64,000 bases of DNA, from the NCBI RefSeq assembly GCF_000422965.1, contig NZ_AUHB01000003.1, positions 124,001-188,000 of the forward strand. Direction: 5' to 3'. A model generated the notes under the pieces. It searched no databases, had not been told where the DNA came from, and worked only from the letters and a program-made list of their open reading frames with translations. Origin of the DNA: Pleomorphomonas oryzae DSM 16300. Its GTDB lineage: Bacteria; Pseudomonadota; Alphaproteobacteria; Rhizobiales; Pleomorphomonadaceae. Positions 25,743-36,463 of the stretch are shown in pieces (within the stretch, counting starts at the first letter, position 1; the number at the start of each line of letters is the position of its first letter). The translations under genes and the position numbers were made by a program.

Positions 25743-27494
25743 ATGAATATCTTCCAGGTGTTCGGTGAGCGCATTCGCTCGGCCATCGCTTCCCTGCCGC
25801 TTGACCTCCCCGCTGATGCGCTCTCCCGCATCGCCGTCGAGCCGCCGCGCGATGCGAGCCATGGCGATGTTGCCACCAACGCCGCCATGCTCCTGGCAAA
25901 GCCGCTGGGCAGGAAGCCGCGCGACCTCGCTGAGGAGATCGCCGTTGCGCTCCGGAAGGATTCCGATGTCGAAGCAGTCGAGGTGGCCGGACCGGGCTTC
26001 ATCAATCTCCGCATATCCCAGGCCTTCTGGACCGACTTCTTGAAGACGTCGCTGGCTGAGGGGCTCGCCGTGGGCGCGACCAGCCTCGGCAACAATCTCA
26101 AGGTCAACGTCGAATATGTCTCGGCCAATCCCACCGGACCGATGCATGTCGGCCACTGCCGCGGCGCCGTCGTGGGCGACGCGCTGGCGCGCCTCCTGGC
26201 CAAGGCCGGCTTCGACGTCACCAAGGAATATTACATCAACGACGCCGGCGGGCAGATCGACGTGCTGGCTCGCTCGGCCTTCCTGCGCTACCGCGAGGCG
26301 CTGGGCGAAGCGATCGAGATTCCGGAAGGACTCTATCCCGGCGATTACCTGAAGCCGGTGGGCGAGGCGCTCAAGGCTGCTTGGGGTAACAAGCTGCTGA
26401 CAATGCCGGAAGCCGAATGGCTGCCGATCGTCAAGCCTCTCGCCGTCGACATGATGATGGACATGATCCGCGCCGATCTGGCGCTGCTCGGCGTCAAGCA
26501 CGACGTGTTCTTCTCGGAAAAAACGCTGCACGATACGCGCGATAACGAGCCTTCCGAGATCGCCGAAATGATCGACGAGTTCCGCAAGCGCGATCTCGTC
26601 TATGACGGCCGTCTGGCGCCGCCCAAAGGTCAGGTGCCGGAGGACTGGGAGGACCGCGAACAGGTGCTGTTCCGCTCCTCGAACGCTGGCGACGATGTCG
26701 ACCGTCCGCTCGTCAAGTCGGATGGCAGCTATACCTACTTTGCCGCCGACGTCGCCTACATGCGCTCGAAATATCAGCGCGGCTTCAAGCAGATGATCTT
26801 CATCCTTGGTGCCGATCACGGCGGGTATGTCAAGCGGCTCGAGGCTGTCGGCAACGCCATCTCCGGCGGTACCATCGAGGTTATTGTCCGCCTCTGCCAG
26901 ATGGTGAAGCTCTATCGGGGTGGCGAGCCCGTGAAGATGAGCAAACGCTCCGGCGACTTCGTGACGCTGGCCGACGTCGTCGAGGAGGTCGGCCCCGACG
27001 CCGTTCGCTTCATGATGTTGATGCGCAAGAACGACGCATCGCTCGATTTCGACTTCGTCAAGGTCAAGGAGCAGAGCAAGGACAATCCGGTTTTCTACGT
27101 CCAGTATGCCCATGCCCGCTGCCACTCGATCCTTCGGCAAGCGCGCGAAACGGCGCCGGAAGTGGCCGCCGCCGACGAATCGGCGGCGCCTCTGCACTTG
27201 CTTGCCGATCCGTCCGAACTAGCGCTTGTCCGGAAATTGGCGGAATTTCCCCGTGTCATCGACGCGGCAGCCGACACCCATGAGCCACATAGGGTCGCTT
27301 TTTATCTGTATGAACTCGCAAGCGACTTCCATGGACATTGGAACGCTGGCAAGGAAAATGTAAATTTGCGTTTTGTTAACCCTGATCAACCACTGTTGAC
27401 CCACGCGCGCTTGGCTTTGGTCAAGGCTGTCCGAAACGTCCTTGCGTCGGGCCTTGAGGTTCTTGGCGTCAATGCGCCCGAAGAAATGAGATAG
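25743..27494 (+). CDS. argS: Arginyl-tRNA synthetase
   Basis: 583 residues, class Ia synthetase charging tRNA-Arg. The N-terminal additional domain (about 1-110) recognises the tRNA D-loop. The HIGH motif appears as [14 protein letters not shown] and the second signature as KMSKRSGDF. The DALR anticodon-binding domain is at the C-terminus ([22 protein letters not shown]). Length matches the family. It sits between dgt and the SPOR-domain gene, all on the plus strand. Confidence 0.97.
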   Translation: MNIFQVFGERIRSAIASLPLDLPADALSRIAVEPPRDASHGDVATNAAMLLAKPLGRKPRDLAEEIAVALRKDSDVEAVEVAGPGFINLRISQAFWTDFLKTSLAEGLAVGATSLGNNLKVNVEYVSANPTGPMHVGHCRGAVVGDALARLLAKAGFDVTKEYYINDAGGQIDVLARSAFLRYREALGEAIEIPEGLYPGDYLKPVGEALKAAWGNKLLTMPEAEWLPIVKPLAVDMMMDMIRADLALLGVKHDVFFSEKTLHDTRDNEPSEIAEMIDEFRKRDLVYDGRLAPPKGQVPEDWEDREQVLFRSSNAGDDVDRPLVKSDGSYTYFAADVAYMRSKYQRGFKQMIFILGADHGGYVKRLEAVGNAISGGTIEVIVRLCQMVKLYRGGEPVKMSKRSGDFVTLADVVEEVGPDAVRFMMLMRKNDASLDFDFVKVKEQSKDNPVFYVQYAHARCHSILRQARETAPEVAAADESAAPLHLLADPSELALVRKLAEFPRVIDAAADTHEPHRVAFYLYELASDFHGHWNAGKENVNLRFVNPDQPLLTHARLALVKAVRNVLASGLEVLGVNAPEEMR

Positions 27495-27552
27495 TCGCCT
27501 CGCGAATCGTTCGATTCTGGCGGGGGCGGAGTAAACGGGAAGAGCGACGCCG

Positions 27553-29079
27553 ATGGTTAGGAGCAGCGCAGCCGAACAGTCCTCGATGCGGCCCGCCGTG
27601 TCCGACGGCGATCGCCACCTCAGCGACGAGGAGCGTTTCTACGAAGACCTTCTCAGCGGCCCGGAAGCCGGTGGCGTTGAAATGGACCAGTTGGTCGATG
27701 CTCTTGCCGCCGAACTGGAGCAGGACATCGCTTCGATGAACCCGGTCGATGTGCGGACCGGCCAAGTCTACAAGCCGGCCAACGCCCGCAAGACCAACCA
27801 GGCTTATGATCCCTGGGACGATCAGGCTCTCGATGAGTTCATGGCCGAATTCGAGCGCGACGGCGTCGATCCGGTCGTCGATGAATTCGGCGTCCTTCCG
27901 CCGCATACCGGCGATGTCGATTCCGAGCCCGCCTCTGCGCACGGTCGTCGTCGCCTTATGACGGCCGCCGCGGCCGCCGTTTTTCTGGTCGCTGCCGGTT
28001 TCGCCGGCTGGGCTTTCTTCGGTGGCTCGACCGGCTTTGGCGAGGCCGTGGTGGTGAAGGCGCCCGACGGCCCCTACAAGGTCAAGCCCGATCCCAACGC
28101 CCAGGAAGTCGTCGCGTCCTCGGAAGGTGCCTCCGTCTACGATACGGTCGGTGGCGCGCCGCCCAAGAGCGAGGAGCGATTGGTCGCTCGCAGTGGCGAC
28201 GTGCCCGAGTTGCCGGCCGTCACACCGCATGTTTCGCGCATAACGCTTCCGGATGGTCAGGAAGTCGAGGCGGAGCTTCCGACCGGTTTCGACCCCAACG
28301 AAACGGGGCCTCGCCGCGTTCGCACCGTGTTGGTTCGCCCCGATGGCTCTTTGATCCAGACGCCGGCCGATACGCCGGCTAACGCGACGGCTTCCGCTGC
28401 GCCGCCGCCGAGCGATGGTGCCGGGCAGATCATTGCCCGCAGCGAAACGTCGCCCGACGTGGCAGCAACAGACGATACGGAGGGCGGAGCCGGCCTGCCG
28501 CCGCTCGCTTCGACGAACCAGACCGTGGCGTCGGACAGCGCGCCCGCCGCCTCTCAGAGCTTGCCGCCCAGCAACTTGACCGATGCCTCCGGCCAGTCGA
28601 TGCCGATCAATCTCCCTGCAGCGCCGGATGCTTCCGTGGAAACGACGGCGTCCGTGCCGTCCCAGGCGTCGGCGCCGCTGCCGCCTGACAAACCGGCGGC
28701 TCCCGCTGCTACGCCATCCTCCGGTCCGCTCGATCTGACGGCTGCCGCCGGCAAAGCGCAGCCTGCAGCTCCGATGCAGGTGGCAAGCCTGCCGGCGCCT
28801 ACCCAGGCCGCGCCGGCGACGACCACCAGCGGAAACGCTGGCGCGTATGTGCAGTTGTCATCCCAGCGTAGCGAGGACGCGGCACGCAGCGCCTTCACCG
28901 CGTTGCAAAAGAAGTTTCCGTCGATCCTCGGGTCGGCTGTCGTCGACATCCAGCAGGCTGACCTCGGCAGCAAGGGCGTCTACTATCGGGCACGCGTCGG
29001 CGCGCCGACCAAGGAGGCTGCGGTGGCGCTCTGCGAGCAGCTCCGGTCGGCCGGTGGAACCTGTCTGATTGCTCGCTGA
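27553..29079 (+). CDS. SPOR-domain membrane protein
   Basis: 508 residues. A cytoplasmic acidic N-terminal region (~130 residues) precedes one transmembrane helix (about 135-157, AAAAAVFLVAAGFAGWAFFG). A long Ala/Pro/Ser-rich periplasmic linker follows, then a C-terminal SPOR domain from about residue 428 (GAYVQLSSQRSEDAARSAF ... RSAGGTCLIAR). SPOR domains bind denuded peptidoglycan at the septum, so a role in division or envelope remodelling is expected. Placed between argS and nagZ, a conserved position in Hyphomicrobiales. Confidence 0.9.
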   Translation: MVRSSAAEQSSMRPAVSDGDRHLSDEERFYEDLLSGPEAGGVEMDQLVDALAAELEQDIASMNPVDVRTGQVYKPANARKTNQAYDPWDDQALDEFMAEFERDGVDPVVDEFGVLPPHTGDVDSEPASAHGRRRLMTAAAAAVFLVAAGFAGWAFFGGSTGFGEAVVVKAPDGPYKVKPDPNAQEVVASSEGASVYDTVGGAPPKSEERLVARSGDVPELPAVTPHVSRITLPDGQEVEAELPTGFDPNETGPRRVRTVLVRPDGSLIQTPADTPANATASAAPPPSDGAGQIIARSETSPDVAATDDTEGGAGLPPLASTNQTVASDSAPAASQSLPPSNLTDASGQSMPINLPAAPDASVETTASVPSQASAPLPPDKPAAPAATPSSGPLDLTAAAGKAQPAAPMQVASLPAPTQAAPATTTSGNAGAYVQLSSQRSEDAARSAFTALQKKFPSILGSAVVDIQQADLGSKGVYYRARVGAPTKEAAVALCEQLRSAGGTCLIAR

Positions 29080-29150
29080 TCTAGCGATGGTCTTTGGCCG
29101 CGTCTTGGTGCCGCACGGCACCGGCGCGGCCTTTCCTTTGGAGACAGTCC

Positions 29151-30167
29151 ATGTCCCGTGCTTTCGTGACCGGCCTCAAGGGTACAGTGCTTTCCGCTGG
29201 TGAGCGCTCGTTTCTCACCGAGGCGGCGCCTTGGGGGCTGATCCTGTTTCGCCGCAACGTCGAGGATTCCGATCAGTTGAGGCGCTTGACGGCAGACTTT
29301 CGCGATGCCGTCGGCTGGCAGGCGCCGGTACTGATCGATCAGGAGGGTGGGCGCGTTCAGCGGCTGACGGCGCCGCATTGGCGCAAATATCCATCCGGGC
29401 GGCGACTGGCTGGCGCGGCGGTGCTCGCCGGCGATAGCCAACTGATTGAGGATGTCGCCCATTTGATCGGCGATGATCTTGTCGCCGTCGGCATCGACGT
29501 CGATTGTGCTCCGTGCCTCGACATCGCCACCCTCGGCATGACGCCAGCCATCGGCGATCGCAGCTATGGCGAGCAGCCTGATCTGGTGGCGGCGGCCGGT
29601 CGCGCCTTTGCCAACGGCCTGATCTCGGCCGGCGTGCTGCCGGTGATCAAGCATGTGCCGGGCCACGGTCGCGCCCGCGTCGACAGCCATCACGAGCTGC
29701 CGGTGGTCGATGCCGACCTCGAGAGTCTGGCATCTATCGATTTTGCGCCGTTTGCCGCGCTGGCTGATCTGCCGGCGGCGATGACCGCTCATCTCGTCTA
29801 TACGGCCATCGATCCCGACCGGCCGGCAACGCAGTCACCGGTTGTCATCAACGAGATCGTCCGTGGCCGGATAGGCTTCGACGGTCTGCTGTTCTCCGAC
29901 GATCTCTCCATGAACGCTCTGAAAGGCACGCTCGCCGAGCGGGCACGGGCAACGCTCGCCGCCGGCTGCGATATCGCTCTCCATTGTTCGGGAGACATGG
30001 ACGAGATGATCGCCGTTGCCGCCGAAGCCCCCGAACTGGTGGGAAAAGCGGCTAGCCGGGCGGAAAGAGCATTGATGGGACGCGCGGGATCGCCACATGA
30101 TGATGCTGACGGCGTTCTTGCCCGGCTGGATGCCGCGCTGGCCGCCTTTGATGCTGTCAGCGTCTGA
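29151..30167 (+). CDS. nagZ: Beta-N-acetylhexosaminidase NagZ
   Basis: 338 residues, glycoside hydrolase family 3, cytoplasmic. It removes GlcNAc from GlcNAc-anhydroMurNAc peptides in cell-wall recycling. IDQEGGRVQRL (62-72), KHVPGHG (167-173), the Asp-x-His dyad (D178-S-H180) and FSDDLSM with the aspartate nucleophile (250/251) are all present. GGAGA lies 5 nt before ATG 29151; an in-frame upstream start adds nothing conserved. Together with the SPOR gene it forms an envelope pair ahead of scpAB. Confidence 0.95.
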   Translation: MSRAFVTGLKGTVLSAGERSFLTEAAPWGLILFRRNVEDSDQLRRLTADFRDAVGWQAPVLIDQEGGRVQRLTAPHWRKYPSGRRLAGAAVLAGDSQLIEDVAHLIGDDLVAVGIDVDCAPCLDIATLGMTPAIGDRSYGEQPDLVAAAGRAFANGLISAGVLPVIKHVPGHGRARVDSHHELPVVDADLESLASIDFAPFAALADLPAAMTAHLVYTAIDPDRPATQSPVVINEIVRGRIGFDGLLFSDDLSMNALKGTLAERARATLAAGCDIALHCSGDMDEMIAVAAEAPELVGKAASRAERALMGRAGSPHDDADGVLARLDAALAAFDAVSV

Positions 30168-30196
30168 CCGGAGCGGTACGGGGTAATGGCCTTCTA

Positions 30197-31012
30197 ATGG
30201 CAACGACCGACGAGTGGAGCGAAACCAAGCTTGACATCGACGCGATGGCTGATGAGGCATTCGTGGTCGATCTCGACGGCTTCGAGGGTCCGCTCGACCT
30301 TCTGCTGACGCTTGCTCGCAACCAGAAGGTCGATCTGGCCCGTATCTCCATTCTCGCTCTGGCCAATCAATACCTCGCCTTCATCGAACGGTTGGGCGAA
30401 CGCCGGTTGGAACTGGCCGCCGACTATCTGGTCATGGCCGCCTGGCTTGCCTATCTCAAATCGCGTCTGATGTTGCCGCCGGACGAAACGCCTGGAGACG
30501 AACCCTCGGCCGAGGAGCTCGCCGGCATGCTCGCCATGCGGCTGAAGCGGCTGGAAGGTATACGTATTCTGGCCGGACGGCTCATCGATCGATCTCGGCT
30601 CGGCCGGGATGTGTTGCCTCGTGGGGCGCCGGAGGAGACGGGCCTGGTACGGCGCTCGCTATGGGAGGCGAGCCTTTTCGATCTGCTGGACGCCTATGGC
30701 CGGCAGCGCCAGCGCGACATGGTGCGCGTCCATACCGTCCGCAAGCGGCAGGTCTGGGCTCTGGCCGACGCGCGCGACCTTCTGGAACGCTTGATCGGCA
30801 CGATTGCCGACTGGGCGCCGATCGATGACTATCTCATTCGCTATATGACTGGCCCTGAATCGCGAGCAACGGTTCGCGCCTCAGCCTTTTCGGCTTCGCT
30901 GGAACTGGTGCGTGAAGGGCGAATGGAACTGATGCAATCTGCGCCATTCGCACCGCTCTATGTGCGCAAAGGGCAGGGTAGATCCGATACGCCCGAGGAG
31001 GGCGGCTCATGA
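30197..31012 (+). CDS. scpA: Segregation and condensation protein A
   Basis: 271 residues. Kleisin subunit of the Smc-ScpAB condensin. The N-terminal signature is FEGPLDLLLTLARNQKVDLARISI, followed by YLVMAAWLAYLKSRLMLPPDE. The C-terminal winged helix region ends with the SLELVREGRMELMQ block that contacts Smc. The stop overlaps the scpB start by 4 bases (ATGA), giving translational coupling. Confidence 0.96.
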   Translation: MATTDEWSETKLDIDAMADEAFVVDLDGFEGPLDLLLTLARNQKVDLARISILALANQYLAFIERLGERRLELAADYLVMAAWLAYLKSRLMLPPDETPGDEPSAEELAGMLAMRLKRLEGIRILAGRLIDRSRLGRDVLPRGAPEETGLVRRSLWEASLFDLLDAYGRQRQRDMVRVHTVRKRQVWALADARDLLERLIGTIADWAPIDDYLIRYMTGPESRATVRASAFSASLELVREGRMELMQSAPFAPLYVRKGQGRSDTPEEGGS

Positions 31013-31731
31013 CCCGTTCGGACTTCACCGACGAAACGCCCCATGGCCAGCTTCGACTGTTTGCCGGCAACCGCGATCCGGCGGAATACGAGGCCTGGAT
31101 GACGGCGATCCGCGGCGCCGAGGCGATCCTGTTCGCGTCGGCCCAGCCGGTCGGCGCCGAGGAGCTCGCCGAGCGCTTGGCGCCTGGCACCGATGTCCCT
31201 CAGGTTTTGGCCGACCTTCGCACCATCTATGCCTCGCGCGGCGTCAATCTCGTCGAGGTGGCCGGCAAGTGGATGTTCCGGACGGCACCCGACCTTGCCC
31301 ACCTCCTGACGCGCGAACAGGTCGAGCCCAAGAAGCTGTCGAGGGCGGCGCTGGAGACGCTGGCGATCATTGCCTACCATCAGCCGGTGACCCGTGCCGA
31401 GATCGAAGAAATTCGCGGCGTTTCCACCAATAAGGGAACGCTCGATGTGCTGATGGAAACCGGCTGGATCAGGATGCGCGGTCGCCGCCGCACGCCGGGC
31501 CGGCCGCTCACCTACGGCACGACGGAGGCCTTTCTGGTCCACTTCGGCTTGGAGGCGGTGACCGATTTGCCGGGCGTCGATGATCTCAAGGCGGCGGGTT
31601 TCCTGGAAGGGGCAGTACCACCCGGTTTCCGTGTGCCGATTCCCAACGCATCCGACACTTTGATGCCCGACGAAGATCCGCTGACAGAGCTTGATTTCCA
31701 GGATTACGAACCGCTGCCAAGCGATGAATGA
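31009..31731 (+). CDS. scpB: Segregation and condensation protein B
   Basis: 240 residues, dimeric winged-helix partner of ScpA in chromosome condensation. Signature LSRAALETLAIIAYHQPVTR then I-E-E-I-R-G-V-S-T-N-K-G, with RRRTPGRPLTYGTTEAFLVHF further on. A ~35-residue acidic tail follows. The start ATG overlaps scpA by 4 bases. A 139-bp gap then separates it from tatA. Confidence 0.96.
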   Translation: MTRSDFTDETPHGQLRLFAGNRDPAEYEAWMTAIRGAEAILFASAQPVGAEELAERLAPGTDVPQVLADLRTIYASRGVNLVEVAGKWMFRTAPDLAHLLTREQVEPKKLSRAALETLAIIAYHQPVTRAEIEEIRGVSTNKGTLDVLMETGWIRMRGRRRTPGRPLTYGTTEAFLVHFGLEAVTDLPGVDDLKAAGFLEGAVPPGFRVPIPNASDTLMPDEDPLTELDFQDYEPLPSDE

Positions 31732-31870
31732 GGCTTTTTCAAGGTTAGCCGGGGCGCATCTTCAGAAAGCCGGAATTCCGCTATAGCTTAGTTACGGTTT
31801 CTTGCGACAGGGCGTGCGTTGTGCAAGAGTGCCGCCACTTTTGGGCAGCTATGCCCCTTTGGAGACAAAA

Positions 31871-32068
31871 ATGGGTTCGTTGAGCATCTGGCATTGGCTG
31901 ATCGTCCTGGTCGTCGTTCTTATTCTGTTTGGCGGTCGGGGCAAGATTCCCGAGCTGATGGGCGATTTTGCCAAGGGCATCAAGAACTTCAAAAAGGGTA
32001 TGTCCGACGAGGATGAAACGCCGACCAAGCCCGTCGAAAACAAGACTGACGATTCGCCGCGGGTCTGA
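31871..32068 (+). CDS. tatA: Sec-independent protein translocase subunit TatA
   Basis: 65 residues: one N-terminal transmembrane helix ([17 protein letters not shown]) followed by the amphipathic helix [20 protein letters not shown] and an acidic tail. It forms the pore-associated oligomer of the twin-arginine translocase. GGAGACAAAA directly precedes ATG 31871. In this window the obvious Tat clients are the HupSL hydrogenase subunits, although the HupS leader itself lies beyond the right edge. Confidence 0.95.
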   Translation: MGSLSIWHWLIVLVVVLILFGGRGKIPELMGDFAKGIKNFKKGMSDEDETPTKPVENKTDDSPRV

Positions 32069-32147
32069 TCGCCCCTCGTATCGTACGTTCATCTTTGAGG
32101 CGTCGCGCCTAAAGGCGCGGTGTGCGCCGATGACAGGCGAGTAAGCG

Positions 32148-32633
32148 ATGTTTGAAGTCGGCTGGTCGGAAATCCTGGTGATTGCCATCGTGGCGCTCAT
32201 TGTCTTCCCCACCAAGGATCTGCCACGTCTGCTCAGGACTGTCGGTCAGCTGGTTGGCAAGGCTCGGCGCATGGCAGGCGACATGCAGGCGCAATTCAAT
32301 CAGGCGCTTCGCGAGGCGGAGCGGGAGGCTGATCTCGCCGACCTCAAAAACAGCGTTCAGAACGCCAATCCGCTGACAGACCTGAAGAAGACCTTCGATC
32401 CCGTCCGCAACCTAGGCGACGATTTGAAGAAATCGGTGACGGCACCGATTCCGCCGAAGGCTGTGGAATCGACCCCGGTCCCGGCGGACGCTTCGCTTCC
32501 GGCAGCGGCGGAAACGCCAGTCGATGGGCCGAAGCCGACCGAAGCTCATCATCCGATTGGGGCTGAGAAGTCGGTTGAGGGACAAGCTCCCGAAGCGCCT
32601 GCTTCGGGCGGCAAGGACGGGGGTGCCGCATGA
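32148..32633 (+). CDS. tatB: Sec-independent protein translocase subunit TatB
   Basis: 161 residues. The start MFEVGWSEILVIAIVALIVF is the TatB-type membrane segment with the conserved glutamate, followed by PTKDLPRLLRTVGQLVGKAR and a long proline/alanine-rich cytosolic tail typical of TatB rather than TatA. It binds twin-arginine signal peptides with TatC. The stop overlaps the tatC start by 4 bases (ATGA). Confidence 0.95.
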   Translation: MFEVGWSEILVIAIVALIVFPTKDLPRLLRTVGQLVGKARRMAGDMQAQFNQALREAEREADLADLKNSVQNANPLTDLKKTFDPVRNLGDDLKKSVTAPIPPKAVESTPVPADASLPAAAETPVDGPKPTEAHHPIGAEKSVEGQAPEAPASGGKDGGAA

Positions 32634-33433
32634 CCAGCAAAGATGAAGAGGACGAGATCGAGTCGTCCAAGGCCCCTCTCATCGAGCACCTCGCTGAACT
32701 GCGGTCGCGCCTCCTGAAATCGGTGGTCGCGATTCTCGTCTGCTTCCTGATTTGCTTCTTCTTCGCCCAGGATATCTTCAATCTCCTGGTGATCCCGTAC
32801 GAGCGGGCGGCGGGCGCTGCGCAGAACGTGCGGCTGATCTACACCGCGCCGCAGGAGTATTTCTTCACTCAGCTGAAGCTGGCTCTGTTCGGTGCCTTTT
32901 TCATCGCCTTTCCGGTGATCGCCAATCAGATCTACATGTTCGTCGCGCCGGGCCTCTATAAACACGAGCGGCAGGCCTTTCTGCCGTTTCTCATTGCCAC
33001 GCCGATCTTGTTCGTACTCGGCGCGCTGATGGTCTTTTTCTTCGTCATGCCGGCCATCATGCTGTTCTTCCTGTCGATGCAGCAGACCGGCGGCAATGGA
33101 AAGGCGGCCATCGAGCTTTTGCCCAAGGTGTCGGAATATCTCAGCCTGATCATGACGCTGATCTTCGCCTTCGGCATCGTGTTCCAGCTTCCTGTGGTGT
33201 TGACACTGCTTGCGCGCGTCGGTGTCGTGACTGAGGCGGGGCTGAAATCCTGGCGCCGCTACGCCATCCTGCTGTCCTTCGTGGTAGCTGCCGTGCTGAC
33301 GCCGCCCGACCCGATGAGCCAAATCCTGCTTGCGGTTCCGACGATGGTTCTCTACGAAGTGTCCATCATTGCCGTCAGGTACATTAACAAGCGCGGCGAG
33401 TCCCGGGACGTCTCCACCACCACCGAAGGCTGA
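32630..33433 (+). CDS. tatC: Sec-independent protein translocase subunit TatC
   Basis: 267 residues, six transmembrane helices. Family motifs: LIEHLAELRSRLLKSVVAIL at the N-terminus, the FFTQLKLALFGAFFIAFPVI stretch, and GLYKHERQAFLPF. It recognises the twin-arginine signal. Third gene of tatABC; serS starts 39 bp after it on the same strand. Confidence 0.97.
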   Translation: MTSKDEEDEIESSKAPLIEHLAELRSRLLKSVVAILVCFLICFFFAQDIFNLLVIPYERAAGAAQNVRLIYTAPQEYFFTQLKLALFGAFFIAFPVIANQIYMFVAPGLYKHERQAFLPFLIATPILFVLGALMVFFFVMPAIMLFFLSMQQTGGNGKAAIELLPKVSEYLSLIMTLIFAFGIVFQLPVVLTLLARVGVVTEAGLKSWRRYAILLSFVVAAVLTPPDPMSQILLAVPTMVLYEVSIIAVRYINKRGESRDVSTTTEG

Positions 33434-33472
33434 TGCGAGGGCTCCGGCGGACGTGCCGCGCGGGGAAAGCCA

Positions 33473-34768
33473 ATGCTCGACATCAAGTGGATTCGCGACA
33501 ATCCGGAAGCCCTGAAGCACGCCTTGATGCGGCGCGGCCAGTCGGCGGACCTCGCCGAAGCCACGGCGTCGGAGGCTATCCGCCTCGATGACGCGCGCCG
33601 CGCCAACATCAAGTCGCTGCAGGAGGCGCAGGAGCGCCGCAACGCCGCTTCCAAGGAAATTGGCAAGGCCAAGGCTGGCAAAGACGAGGCGCGCGCCAGC
33701 GAGCTGATGGAAGAGGTCGCGCGCATCAAGTCGTTCATTCAGGACGGCGAGGCGAAAGAGCGCGAGCTGGATGCCGCCCTCGACGCGGCCCTGTCGGTCA
33801 TTCCCAATCCGCCGCTCGACGATGTGCCTGAAGGTCCGGACGAGAGCGCCAACGTCGAGCATCATCGGTTCGGCGAGCCACGCCAGATCAACTGGGCGAA
33901 GGAGCACTTCGAGCTGGGCGAAGGGCTCGGGATGATGGATTTCGAGCGGGCCGCCAAGCTGGCCGGTGCTCGCTTCACCGTGGTGAAGAGCCATCTCGCC
34001 CGGCTTGAGCGCGCCCTTGGGCAGTTCATGATCAATCTCCACACCATCGAGCACGGCTACACCGAGGTGATTCCGCCGCTGATGGTGCGCGACGAGGTGA
34101 TGTACGGTACGGGCCAGCTGCCGAAGTTCTCCGAGGACTTGTTCCGGACGACCGACGGACGCTGGCTGATCCCGACGGCCGAAGTGCCGCTCACCAATCT
34201 GGTGCGCGAGGAAATCCTTGAAGAGAAGGATCTGCCACTACGCTTCACGGCGTTGACGCCGTGTTTCCGGTCGGAAGCCGGTTCGGCCGGCCGCGACGTA
34301 CGCGGCATGCTGCGCCAGCATCAGTTCAACAAGGTCGAACTCGTCTCGATCACCGCGCAGGAAAAGTCGATCGACGAGCACGAGCGCATGCTCGCCTGCG
34401 CTGAAGAGGTTCTCAAGCGGCTGGGACTCGCCTATCGCGTCGTGACGCTCTGCACCGGCGACATGGGATTCGGTAGTCGCAAGACCTACGACATCGAAGT
34501 CTGGCTGCCCGGCCAGAAGAAGTTCCGCGAGATTTCGTCCTGCTCGGTCTGTGGCGATTTCCAAGGGCGCCGCATGAACGCTCGCTACCGCCCGACCGGC
34601 GAGCCGAAGGGCACGCGTTTCGTTCATACGCTCAACGGGTCCGGCGTCGCCGTCGGCCGTGCCCTCATCGCCGTCATGGAGACCTGGCAGAACGAGGATG
34701 GCACGGTGACGGTGCCCGACGTGTTGCTGCCGCTGATGGGTGGCGTTACCCGCATAGAGAAAGCCTGA
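33473..34768 (+). CDS. serS: Seryl-tRNA synthetase
   Basis: 431 residues, class II synthetase charging tRNA-Ser. An N-terminal coiled-coil arm (about 30-110, [20 protein letters not shown]) grips the variable arm of the tRNA. Catalytic motifs 2 and 3 are visible as [21 protein letters not shown] and [19 protein letters not shown] 33473 gives the usual [14 protein letters not shown] start. It lies in the conserved tat-serS-surE string. Confidence 0.97.
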   Translation: MLDIKWIRDNPEALKHALMRRGQSADLAEATASEAIRLDDARRANIKSLQEAQERRNAASKEIGKAKAGKDEARASELMEEVARIKSFIQDGEAKERELDAALDAALSVIPNPPLDDVPEGPDESANVEHHRFGEPRQINWAKEHFELGEGLGMMDFERAAKLAGARFTVVKSHLARLERALGQFMINLHTIEHGYTEVIPPLMVRDEVMYGTGQLPKFSEDLFRTTDGRWLIPTAEVPLTNLVREEILEEKDLPLRFTALTPCFRSEAGSAGRDVRGMLRQHQFNKVELVSITAQEKSIDEHERMLACAEEVLKRLGLAYRVVTLCTGDMGFGSRKTYDIEVWLPGQKKFREISSCSVCGDFQGRRMNARYRPTGEPKGTRFVHTLNGSGVAVGRALIAVMETWQNEDGTVTVPDVLLPLMGGVTRIEKA

Positions 34769-34790
34769 GCAGAAAGCGAAAGACCCGGCC

Positions 34791-35546
34791 ATGCGCATCC
34801 TGATTTCCAATGATGACGGCATCCATGCGCCGGGTCTGGTGGCACTCGAGAACATAGCCCGGTCGCTGAGTGATGACGTCTGGGTCGTGGCACCGGAGAC
34901 CGACCAGTCGGGGTTTGCCCATTCGCTCACGCTGCACGACCCGCTCAGGGCGAGGAAACTCGATGAGCGCCGCTTCGCGGTGCGTGGTACGCCGACCGAC
35001 TGCGTCATTATGGGGGTTCGGCACCTCCTCCCCGGCCGGCCGGACCTCGTGCTGTCCGGCGTCAACGCCGGCACCAACATGGCCGACGACGTTACCTATT
35101 CCGGCACCGTCGCTTGCGCCATCGAGGCGACGCTGCTCGGCATTCCCGCCGTTGCATTGAGCCAAGCCTATGAAGATTTCGTCGGCCGCATCCCCTTCGA
35201 GACCGCCGAGGCGTTGGGTCCCGAAATTCTCAGCAAGCTGACGGGGCAGGGGATCGCCCACGGCACCTTCATCAACGTCAACTTCCCCAATTGCCCGCCG
35301 TCCGAGGTGGTCGGCATCGAGGTGACGCGTCAGGGTAACTTCGCCTACGACCATGGCATCGACGTCGAGAAACGCATCGATGCCCGCCACAAGCCTTATT
35401 ATTGGCTGACCTTCCGGCGCGGCGAGATGCTGTGTGCGCAAGGAACGGACGCCTTCGCCATATCTCGCAACAAGGTTTCGGTCACCCCGCTCCGTCTCGA
35501 CCTCACTGACAGCGCCGCCATGGAAAAACTGCGGGCACTGTTTTAA
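34791..35546 (+). CDS. surE: 5'-nucleotidase SurE
   Basis: 251 residues, metal-dependent nucleoside 5'-monophosphate phosphatase with survival roles. Metal ligands D8 and D9 lie in [15 protein letters not shown], with the serine in T-D-Q-S-G-F-A-H-S and the asparagine in [19 protein letters not shown]. It starts 22 bp after serS and is followed by pcm, the same surE-pcm-nlpD order as in enterobacteria. Confidence 0.96.
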   Translation: MRILISNDDGIHAPGLVALENIARSLSDDVWVVAPETDQSGFAHSLTLHDPLRARKLDERRFAVRGTPTDCVIMGVRHLLPGRPDLVLSGVNAGTNMADDVTYSGTVACAIEATLLGIPAVALSQAYEDFVGRIPFETAEALGPEILSKLTGQGIAHGTFINVNFPNCPPSEVVGIEVTRQGNFAYDHGIDVEKRIDARHKPYYWLTFRRGEMLCAQGTDAFAISRNKVSVTPLRLDLTDSAAMEKLRALF

Positions 35547-35560
35547 GCGAAACGCTTTTT
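35545..35560 (+). terminator. Weak hairpin after surE
   Basis: AAGCG-AAA-CGCTT followed by TTT, overlapping the surE stop region. The short 5-bp stem suggests only partial termination before pcm. Confidence 0.35.
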
Positions 35561-35649
35561 CAAGGCTGTTCGTCTTACTTTTGACACCTCGATCATAAAT
35601 GCAGCGTCGCAATTCATGTTTTACGGCATTGCGCGAGAGAATGGTGTCA

Positions 35650-36300
35650 ATGAGGCCTTTCGAGCCGGATAAGGTGGCAATCGCGGAGCTGACGATGAAG
35701 CTCCGTGGTATCGGCGTCACCGATAACCGACTGCTGCGTGCCCTTGAACTCGTACCCCGTCGGATGTTCGTGGCGGCTGCTCACCAGGCGAGCGCCTATC
35801 TCGATCGTTCCTTGCCGATCGAATGCGGCCAGACCATCAACGCGCCGTCCACAGTTGCCCTGATGGTGTCCGCGCTCGCCGTTCAGCCCGATGACAAAGT
35901 GCTCGAGGTGGGCTGCGGTTCTGGCTTCCAGGCTGCGATTCTCGCTCATCTCGCCGCCCAGGTGGTGACGATGGACAGGTTCCGTAGCCTGATCGACATT
36001 GCCGAGGACCGTCTTTCTGCCTTGAAGATTACCAATGTCACGACGCTGCTCGGCGATGGGCTCGAAGGCTTTACCCGCTACGCGCCCTACAATCGTATCC
36101 TGATCGACGGAGCGATCGAAAAGGTACCCACCGCACTTCTCGATCAACTGGCCGACAAGGGGACGCTGGTCGCCCCGGTGGGGACCGGCCACACCCAAAC
36201 CCTGGTGCGAATCTCTCGCGATGGTCGGCTATTTCATCGCGCTGAACTCGGCAGCATCCGGCAGTTCCCGTTGCGGGAAGGCGTGGCGCGGCGACTGTGA
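35650..36300 (+). CDS. pcm: Protein-L-isoaspartate O-methyltransferase
   Basis: 216 residues. It repairs isoaspartyl residues in ageing proteins using S-adenosylmethionine. SAM motif I is VLEVGCGSGFQAAILA, preceded by the substrate-site block CGQTINAPSTVALM. ATG 35650 has GAGAGA 9 nt upstream; ATG 35641 is in frame but abuts that site. The product is near the family's usual 210-220 residues. It lies between surE and the NlpD-like gene. Confidence 0.94.
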   Translation: MRPFEPDKVAIAELTMKLRGIGVTDNRLLRALELVPRRMFVAAAHQASAYLDRSLPIECGQTINAPSTVALMVSALAVQPDDKVLEVGCGSGFQAAILAHLAAQVVTMDRFRSLIDIAEDRLSALKITNVTTLLGDGLEGFTRYAPYNRILIDGAIEKVPTALLDQLADKGTLVAPVGTGHTQTLVRISRDGRLFHRAELGSIRQFPLREGVARRL

Positions 36301-36463
36301 GTCTCGGCAACGAGGCGTGGCGCATTCACCAAAAGTGTTGAGGAAATCCGCCGTTTTCCCTGCGTTTCATGACCGTATCCGGCGTGACGCCCTGTCGCTT
36401 TAAGTCTTTGTCAACGTTACTGCGGCTTAATCATTGCAGTTGAAGTCGAGCAGGCGAGACCTG

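Noticed and set aside
25620-27197. 525-codon minus-strand open frame opposite argS
   Set aside because: Complementary-frame artefact of GC codon bias. ArgS signatures are complete on the plus strand.
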